Part shown: positions 1 through 3,689 of the stretch, in pieces
Position numbering within the stretch: position 1 is the stretch's first letter
How the letters are laid out: every line of letters begins with the position of its first letter
Assembly (NCBI GenBank): GCA_025356615.1
Contig: JANXSH010001215.1
Location: 1-5,104 of the forward strand
Direction of reading: 5' to 3'
Source: Planctomycetia bacterium
GTDB lineage: Bacteria; Planctomycetota; Planctomycetia; Gemmatales; Gemmataceae
DNA: 5,104 nucleotides
Program-made: the position numbers and the translations under genes
Notes under the pieces: model-generated
Seen by the model: only the letters and a program-made list of their open reading frames with translations
The model's database searches: none
Told to the model about the DNA's origin: nothing

Positions 1-691
1 CGTTCTTGATGGCGATGCAGCAGACGATCGTCTTGCCGTCGGCGTGCGGCCCCTGCCGGTCGTCGGCCAGGACGATGACCGAGTGCGCCTGGGCGACTCG
101 CGCCCGGCGTAGGATGATCTCGTTGGCGGGGTCGCCCTTGACGATGTAGACATCGTGAAACGCCGGGTCGTCCTGCCTGTCGGGCAGCTCGATCTCGTCT
201 GGGTTGTCGTGGATGATGACCACGGGCCGCTTGTCGCGAACGATGCTGCTGTGGACCTCCCGGATCAACTCCAGGCACCCGGACGACCAGTTGCAAACGA
301 CCAGGTGGTCCGACATTTCCAGTGTCGTCACTTGCCGACTCCTCAGGGATTGCTCGATCAGGATCGCGGCGATGCTCGCGGTGAACAGGCCCGCCAGGGC
401 CACCCCCGCGACGACCAGTATCGCGGTCAACAGCCGTCCGGGAAGGCTGGTCGGCGGGTTATTCACCCCGCTGAAGAGGATCACCCAGACATTCCAGAGC
501 GAATCGCCCCAGGTGGCGAACGCGGGGTCGCCCCCTTCGGAGAAGTGCAAGAACGTCCCGCCGACGATCCAGATAGTGAGGATCACGGCGACGATACGCC
601 AAACGTGGCGTCGCTTCCAGAAGCGAAGGAACGCCCGGATCGCGCGACGCCAGGCGAGGAGTTTCCTCGAGCGGAGCAGCCTCCATGCCAT
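1..691 (-). CDS. Two-TM ion channel with RCK/TrkA-N domain, C-terminus beyond left edge
   Basis: Partial gene: 230 codons are visible from ATG at 691 to the window edge. The protein has an arginine-rich cytoplasmic N-terminus (1-29), TM1 (about 30-50), a pore-loop region (about 60-82), TM2 (about 85-113, ending SIAAILIE), and then a Rossmann-like RCK/TrkA-N domain that starts at HLVVCNWSSGCLELI (129-143) and continues with PVVIIHD (156-162) and VYIVKGDPANEIILRRA (181-197). This is the layout of bacterial potassium-channel-family proteins gated by a regulatory RCK domain in the inner membrane. The classical TVGYG filter is absent: FSGVNNPPTS (73-82) is in its place, so ion selectivity cannot be assumed. 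The CNW motif replaces the usual GxGxxG nucleotide-binding loop; I recall similar NW motifs from this subfamily, but could not check. The start is supported by a strong Shine-Dalgarno. It lies 11 bp behind the desaturase and is probably co-transcribed with it. The fold is confident; the substrate is not. Confidence 0.8.
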   Translation of the reverse strand, partial: MAWRLLRSRKLLAWRRAIRAFLRFWKRRHVWRIVAVILTIWIVGGTFLHFSEGGDPAFATWGDSLWNVWVILFSGVNNPPTSLPGRLLTAILVVAGVALAGLFTASIAAILIEQSLRSRQVTTLEMSDHLVVCNWSSGCLELIREVHSSIVRDKRPVVIIHDNPDEIELPDRQDDPAFHDVYIVKGDPANEIILRRARVAQAHSVIVLADDRQGPHADGKTIVCCIAIKN

Positions 692-694
692 CGA

Positions 695-702
695 CCCCTC
701 CC
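695..702 (-). promoter_or_regulatory. Ribosome binding site of the channel gene
   Basis: GGGAGGGG on the minus strand directly follows the TAA stop of the desaturase (705-703) and lies 3 nt before the channel's ATG at 691-689. Counting from the AGG core, the spacing is normal. It selects ATG 691 over a second, out-of-frame ATG at 686. Its position against the stop codon suggests that ribosomes finishing the desaturase can re-initiate on the channel. Confidence 0.7.
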
Positions 703-2073
703 TTACACCCCCGTGTGGCGCTTCTTCTCGGCTTCGCCTTCGCTCTCGATCTGGTCGCGCTCCTCGACCTTGCAGTCGTCGAGGACGGTGTTGTCGATAT
801 GCACGCCGTTGAACTCGCGCGCCCGGTAGTCCGGCCCCAGCACGTCGAGGACGGTCGGGTGGACCTGCGGCCGTTCCGGCGACATGAAGTAGCCATGCAC
901 TTCGAGCGCCTGTTCCTGATATTCCGGGTAGGCGAGCAGGATCCGATGCAGTTCACGGAGGCGGTAGTGCGGCACCGTCGCGTAGAGGTGGTGCGGCAGG
1001 TGGTACTCCTGCCCCATCGGGAAGACGGCGAAGTTGATGAACCGGCCCACGAAGAAGACGCGCGTGTTGGTCATCCAGCCGCGATCGCCGTTGCCGTGCT
1101 GCACGAGTTGGCGGAGGATCATGTAGAAGGCGAACGACGTGAACAGCGGCACGACCCACAGCAGGGCGTAGTACGCCCAGGCGTGTACCGTAGTGAGGTG
1201 CTGGACCCAGGCCAGCGCGCAGAAGACGAGGGTGATGTAGCTCACGCGGAGCATCGACATGACCTTTTGCGAGACGACGGGGTGCAGCCGACTCTGGTGG
1301 AACTTCGACGCCGGCAACCGGGAGAAGGTCGCCAGCATGACCAGCCACAGCGTCGCGGGGATGATGCCCAGGAGCAGCCCGTCACCGTGATAGACCAGCG
1401 CGACGAGGGAGCCGACGAGCGAGAGCAGGTAGACGAGGCCGACGCGCACCGCCGCCTTGGACTGGGTCGTGCCCTTGCGCATGTAGGGGTTCTTGTCGGT
1501 GCCTGTGGCGTTGTAGCGTGCCCGGACGAGGATGAACCGCGCGAGGTTCGGCAGCCAGAGTTGCTTCAGCAGCGTCTTGATGAACTCCCATTTCGCGAGG
1601 GGAAAGGGCAGCCAGTGGCCGCTCGTCTGGAGCTGCGAGACATCCGGGTCGCGCTGGGGGTCGTTGACGAACTGGTGGTGCGCCAGGTGTTGCAGGCGGT
1701 AGTGGTGCGTGCTGGAGAAGAGCGGGAAGAGGCAGAACCAGTCGGACGCGAGTTCGTTCAACGTCCGGTTGCGGAAGAGGATGTGGTGCGAACCCTCGTG
1801 CGCCAGGCCCGAGAGCTGGTGCTGTCCCGCGCCGACGAGAACGATGGCGACGACGAAGACCGCCACGCTATACATCACGCACTTGGCCTCGGCCTGGCGG
1901 TACTGGTCGAACCAGACCGCGCCGACCAGGACGAGGGCGAGGAAGAGGTACGACCGTGCCACATAGAGCCAGTTGGTGACGTTGTCGGTCTGTCGGAGTC
2001 GTTGCAGGTGATCCTTCAACTCCACGTCCTTGAGCGACTTCGGCATCGCGGTGGACACTACGAGACTCATCAT
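703..2073 (-). CDS. Integral-membrane fatty acid desaturase (three-His-box family)
   Basis: A 456-residue protein of the fatty acid desaturase superfamily (PF00487-type): a di-iron, membrane-embedded enzyme that introduces double bonds, or in some relatives hydroxyl groups, into acyl chains or other lipids. Three histidine boxes are visible: H92-EGS-HH (HxxxHH, 92-97), H129-LA-HH (129-133) and H358-LP-HH (358-362). A further conserved-looking histidine is in RQLVQH (326). Hydrophobic spans at about 40-55, 65-85, 211-228, 231-250, 278-292 and 299-320 fit four to six membrane passes, with all boxes facing the cytoplasm. No fused cytochrome b5 or ferredoxin domain is seen, so the electron donor must be separate. 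The C-terminal 60 residues are hydrophilic and charged. Two ATGs are adjacent (2073 and 2070). GGGGA at 2082-2078 is better spaced for the second, so the true protein may be one residue shorter. Substrate and double-bond position cannot be told. It is the first gene of a tight pair with the channel. Confidence 0.9.
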   Translation of the reverse strand: MMSLVVSTAMPKSLKDVELKDHLQRLRQTDNVTNWLYVARSYLFLALVLVGAVWFDQYRQAEAKCVMYSVAVFVVAIVLVGAGQHQLSGLAHEGSHHILFRNRTLNELASDWFCLFPLFSSTHHYRLQHLAHHQFVNDPQRDPDVSQLQTSGHWLPFPLAKWEFIKTLLKQLWLPNLARFILVRARYNATGTDKNPYMRKGTTQSKAAVRVGLVYLLSLVGSLVALVYHGDGLLLGIIPATLWLVMLATFSRLPASKFHQSRLHPVVSQKVMSMLRVSYITLVFCALAWVQHLTTVHAWAYYALLWVVPLFTSFAFYMILRQLVQHGNGDRGWMTNTRVFFVGRFINFAVFPMGQEYHLPHHLYATVPHYRLRELHRILLAYPEYQEQALEVHGYFMSPERPQVHPTVLDVLGPDYRAREFNGVHIDNTVLDDCKVEERDQIESEGEAEKKRHTGV

Positions 2074-2119
2074 TCATTCCCCGGCATAGATTCTGGACCA
2101 AGGGCACACCCGCCCACCT

Positions 2120-2125
2120 ATTTTA
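2120..2125 (-). promoter_or_regulatory. Weak candidate -10 box for the desaturase-channel operon
   Basis: TAAAAT on the minus strand (TATAAT with one mismatch) lies in the most AT-rich part of the 139-bp gap between the phospholipase-like gene and the desaturase, about 47 bp before the start codon. The best -35 match upstream, TGGAAC with an 18-nt spacer, is poor. This is a guess from position and composition; the gene could also be read through from upstream. Confidence 0.25.
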
Positions 2126-2212
2126 TCCAGATACCCCGCCCCAGTTCCACCCGATCAGCCACAATCCGCGCGGAATCGTGCCCCCGTCTCCCTTTTCTTC
2201 GTCAAGGAACGC

Positions 2213-2953
2213 TCAGGCGGCCTTGTGCTTCTTGTCGTCGGCTGGCTTGCGGAGTTTCGCGAGGACATCCGATGCCGCCGTGGATTTGTCGCTCTCTCCG
2301 ATCCCGGCAACGCTCCGCGCGACGGCGTCCAGGGGGTCGTGGGAGTGCGACCCGCTGTGTCGGTCGTGGGGGGCGTGCGCGGCGGTTCCCGAAGCCCCGA
2401 CCTTGGCACCGCCGGCAGCGCGGGCGTGTTCGCGGTGGGTGAGGAAATCCTTGCGATACGCCGCAGCCAGCGCGGGGTGATGGCGGAGGACGAGGAGGTT
2501 CTCGGCGTTGGAGGTCTCGGCGTGCTGGGTGAAGTTGAAGCTGCCGGTGACGACAACCTCGCCATCGATGAGGACGACCTTGTTGTGGGCGATGGCGTGG
2601 TGATCGTCGATCAACGGGACCAGCCCTTGTTCGACGAGGTGGGCCATTTCGCTATGGGGGTCGCTCTCGTTGCTGTGGTCGAGGATGATCTCGACGTGGA
2701 CGCCGCGCAGTTTGGCCTCGACGAGCGCCTGGGCGATGGGCAGCGAGGTGAACCCGTAGGCCAGCAATAACACCTCGCGCCGGGCCAGGCCGATCTCGCG
2801 GACAACGACCTCCGTACAGCCGCCGTGCGGCGAGAAGTGGACATCCGCGAGCAGCGGCGGTCGGAATCGCGCCCAGACGAGCCGGACGAGCCAGACGACG
2901 GTCAGTGCCCCGGAAACCCCGGTCGCGAGCAAAAGCCCCTCGAGAATCTGCAT
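2213..2953 (-). CDS. Membrane-anchored single-HKD phospholipase D-like protein
   Basis: A 246-residue protein. An N-terminal hydrophobic helix (about 5-27) looks like a membrane anchor or uncleaved signal; it ends in an arginine-containing flank (WARFRPP). One phospholipase D domain follows (about 36-172). The catalytic motif is H123-x-K125-x4-D130-x6-G137-S138, with N140 next (HNKVVLIDGEVVVTGSFN). A single HKD motif is typical of Nuc-type endonucleases and the mitochondrial PLD6 group, which dimerise to build one active site and cut nucleic acid or phospholipid phosphodiesters. EIILDHSN (88-95) is the usual strand ahead of the motif. After about 175 the tail is Ala/Gly/His-rich (HAPHDRHSGSHSHD) and ends in a lysine-rich stretch; it looks disordered and could bind metal or nucleic acid. 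The frame is open upstream to 3106, but that part overlaps the tRNA; AGGAGG sets the start at 2953. Nuclease versus lipase cannot be decided from sequence. Confidence 0.85.
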   Translation of the reverse strand: MQILEGLLLATGVSGALTVVWLVRLVWARFRPPLLADVHFSPHGGCTEVVVREIGLARREVLLLAYGFTSLPIAQALVEAKLRGVHVEIILDHSNESDPHSEMAHLVEQGLVPLIDDHHAIAHNKVVLIDGEVVVTGSFNFTQHAETSNAENLLVLRHHPALAAAYRKDFLTHREHARAAGGAKVGASGTAAHAPHDRHSGSHSHDPLDAVARSVAGIGESDKSTAASDVLAKLRKPADDKKHKAA

Positions 2954-2960
2954 GGGCCAT

Positions 2961-2966
2961 CCTCCT
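2961..2966 (-). promoter_or_regulatory. Ribosome binding site that fixes the start of the PLD-like gene
   Basis: A perfect AGGAGG on the minus strand lies 7 nt before ATG 2953-2951. The other ATG, at 2960-2958, touches the motif and is in another frame, so it cannot use it. This settles the start and excludes the longer reading frame that runs back through the tRNA gene. Confidence 0.8.
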
Positions 2967-3016
2967 GATGAGGAAGGATACGCGGAAGCGGCTGATCGTG
3001 TCCAGACCGGACAGCC

Positions 3017-3044
3017 TTGACGGCCAGCGCCGTTCGGGTAGGAT
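3017..3044 (+). promoter_or_regulatory. Sigma70-type promoter of tRNA-Leu
   Basis: TTGACG (3017-3022; 5 of 6 to the -35 consensus), a 16-nt spacer, then TAGGAT (3039-3044; 4 of 6 to the -10 consensus). Transcription would begin about 3051, a few bases before the mature tRNA 5' end at 3055, which leaves a very short leader for RNase P. Position and quality fit a dedicated tRNA promoter. Confidence 0.6.
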
Positions 3045-3054
3045 GGTGAGACGA

Positions 3055-3137
3055 GCCGAAGTGGCGGAATGGCAGACGCGACAGACTCAAAATCTGTTAT
3101 CAGCAATGGTGTGTGGGTTCGAGTCCCACCTTCGGCA
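3055..3137 (+). tRNA. tRNA-Leu, anticodon CAA
   Basis: A complete class II cloverleaf of 83 nt. The acceptor stem GCCGAAG (3055-3061) pairs perfectly with CTTCGGC (3130-3136), with discriminator A at 3137. The D stem is GCG/CGC (3064-3066 with 3077-3079). The anticodon stem ACAGA/TCTGT (3081-3085 with 3093-3097) encloses loop CTCAAAA with anticodon CAA at 3088-3090, which reads UUG. The long variable arm, diagnostic of Leu/Ser/Tyr, has an ATCA/TGGT stem closed by GCAA. The T stem GTGGG/CCCAC encloses TTCGAGT. The 3' CCA is not encoded (TTT follows), so it must be added by a nucleotidyltransferase. The gene is divergent from the PLD-like gene and convergent with the small gene to its right. 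It is a typical type of integration target. Confidence 0.97.
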
Positions 3138-3158
3138 TTTGCGATAAAGTCTAGCAGA

Positions 3159-3213
3159 ATAGGGAGATAGGTGGGGTTCTGGCTTGTCTAGAAAACTCCA
3201 CCTATCTCTCTGT
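3159..3213. repeat. 20-bp stem-loop between convergent transcripts; possible bidirectional terminator
   Basis: The left arm 3159-3178 pairs over its full 20 bases with 3194-3213 (17 Watson-Crick pairs plus three G-U: 3160/3212, 3163/3209, 3175/3197). The loop is the 15 nt at 3179-3193. It lies between the tRNA (reading right) and the small ORF (reading left), where a shared terminator would be expected. Neither side has a T-tract, so it does not match a classical intrinsic terminator. Other readings are a remnant of a small mobile element or a structured RNA end. Confidence 0.7.
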
Positions 3214-3225
3214 ATATCACCGATT

Positions 3226-3277
3226 CAGTGCCCTTTCAAGCGAATTCAGTGCCCTTTCAGTGCCCTTTCAGTGCCCT
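3226..3277. repeat. 11-bp repeat CAGTGCCCTTT, four copies
   Basis: Copies are at 3226-3236, 3247-3257, 3258-3268 and a shortened one at 3269-3277. The last three are in direct tandem; the first is separated by ten bases (CAAGCGAATT). On the minus strand the unit reads AAAGGGCACTG. The stop codon of the small gene (TAG, 3278-3276) falls inside the last copy, so the array forms the immediate 3' untranslated region of that transcript. Confidence 0.85.
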
Positions 3278-3689
3278 ACATGGCACGAAGGAACTCCATC
3301 GCCTCCGTCTCCGTCAGCATCTCCTCGCAAACCTCGTGTAGCCAGAAGAGGGCATCGTCTTGTAGCTTCATCGCCCTCTCGGGGGCGAGTCCTTCGGGAA
3401 GGTAGAGTGTACAGAGGTTCTCATCTTCTTCGCCTTCGTCGGGTTCATCCTTGACGATCTTTCCTCCCGCAACATACACGGCGTCTAGCCATGCCTGAGC
3501 CGATGGGTAGTGGGCTTCGGATGGAACAACACCCTCCCCCCTCACGCCATCAAGGAAGGCATCCCCGATGATGGACGTGGAGGCTTCGGAACTAGGCGGG
3601 GAATCGGGGAAATGGGGAATTGGGGAATTCTCAGGAAGGGGAATCGGCGAAGTTTCCCCATTTCCCCGATTCCCCACTCTGGATACCAT
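3276..3689 (-). CDS. Small acidic protein of unknown function, overlapping the DUF3987 gene
   Basis: A 137-residue open frame that I do not recognise. Residues 1-35 (GNRGNGE, PIPLPENSPIPHFPDSPP) are encoded by the G-rich octamer repeats and carry no recognisable domain. From about 48 the composition looks like a real protein: AHYPSAQAWLDAVYVAGGKIV, a strongly acidic DEPDEGEEDE stretch, then LCTLYLPEG and an amphipathic helical C-terminus (DALFWLHEVCEEMLTETEAMEFLRAM) rich in Glu, Leu and Met. ATG 3689 has GGGAGAG at 3703-3697 with a 7-nt spacer, which supports this start, although a later GTG is possible. It begins 148 bp inside the 3' end of the upstream gene, so coupled translation is likely. 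Codon use (GAA, AGG, TCA) resembles that of the DUF3987 gene. An accessory protein of the same element is a plausible role, nothing more. Confidence 0.55.
   Translation of the reverse strand: MVSRVGNRGNGETSPIPLPENSPIPHFPDSPPSSEASTSIIGDAFLDGVRGEGVVPSEAHYPSAQAWLDAVYVAGGKIVKDEPDEGEEDENLCTLYLPEGLAPERAMKLQDDALFWLHEVCEEMLTETEAMEFLRAM

Noticed and set aside
155..829. Plus-strand open frames of 224 and 202 residues
   Set aside because: They lie antisense to the channel gene, which has clear TM helices and an RCK domain. Composition is Arg/Pro/Asp-rich without domain signs.
685..2442. 585-residue plus-strand open frame
   Set aside because: It is antisense to the desaturase and PLD-like genes, with Arg/Glu/Val-rich low-complexity content and no recognisable motif. 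It is the mirror of GC-rich coding on the minus strand.
2954..3106. 51-residue upstream extension of the PLD-like protein
   Set aside because: It would overlap the tRNA-Leu gene, and a perfect AGGAGG sits at the right distance from the ATG at 2953.
2905..3147. 80-residue plus-strand ORF
   Set aside because: It is a translation of the tRNA promoter and the tRNA itself.
3159..3213. Classical rho-independent terminator
   Set aside because: No T-run follows the stem on either strand, so it was listed as a stem-loop only.
3226..3277. CRISPR or transposon terminal repeats at the 11-bp array
   Set aside because: The repeats are too short, three copies are directly abutting, and no transposase is nearby.
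3598..3675. CRISPR-like array
   Set aside because: The units are 8 bp and directly adjacent, with no uniform 25-40 bp spacers and no cas gene.
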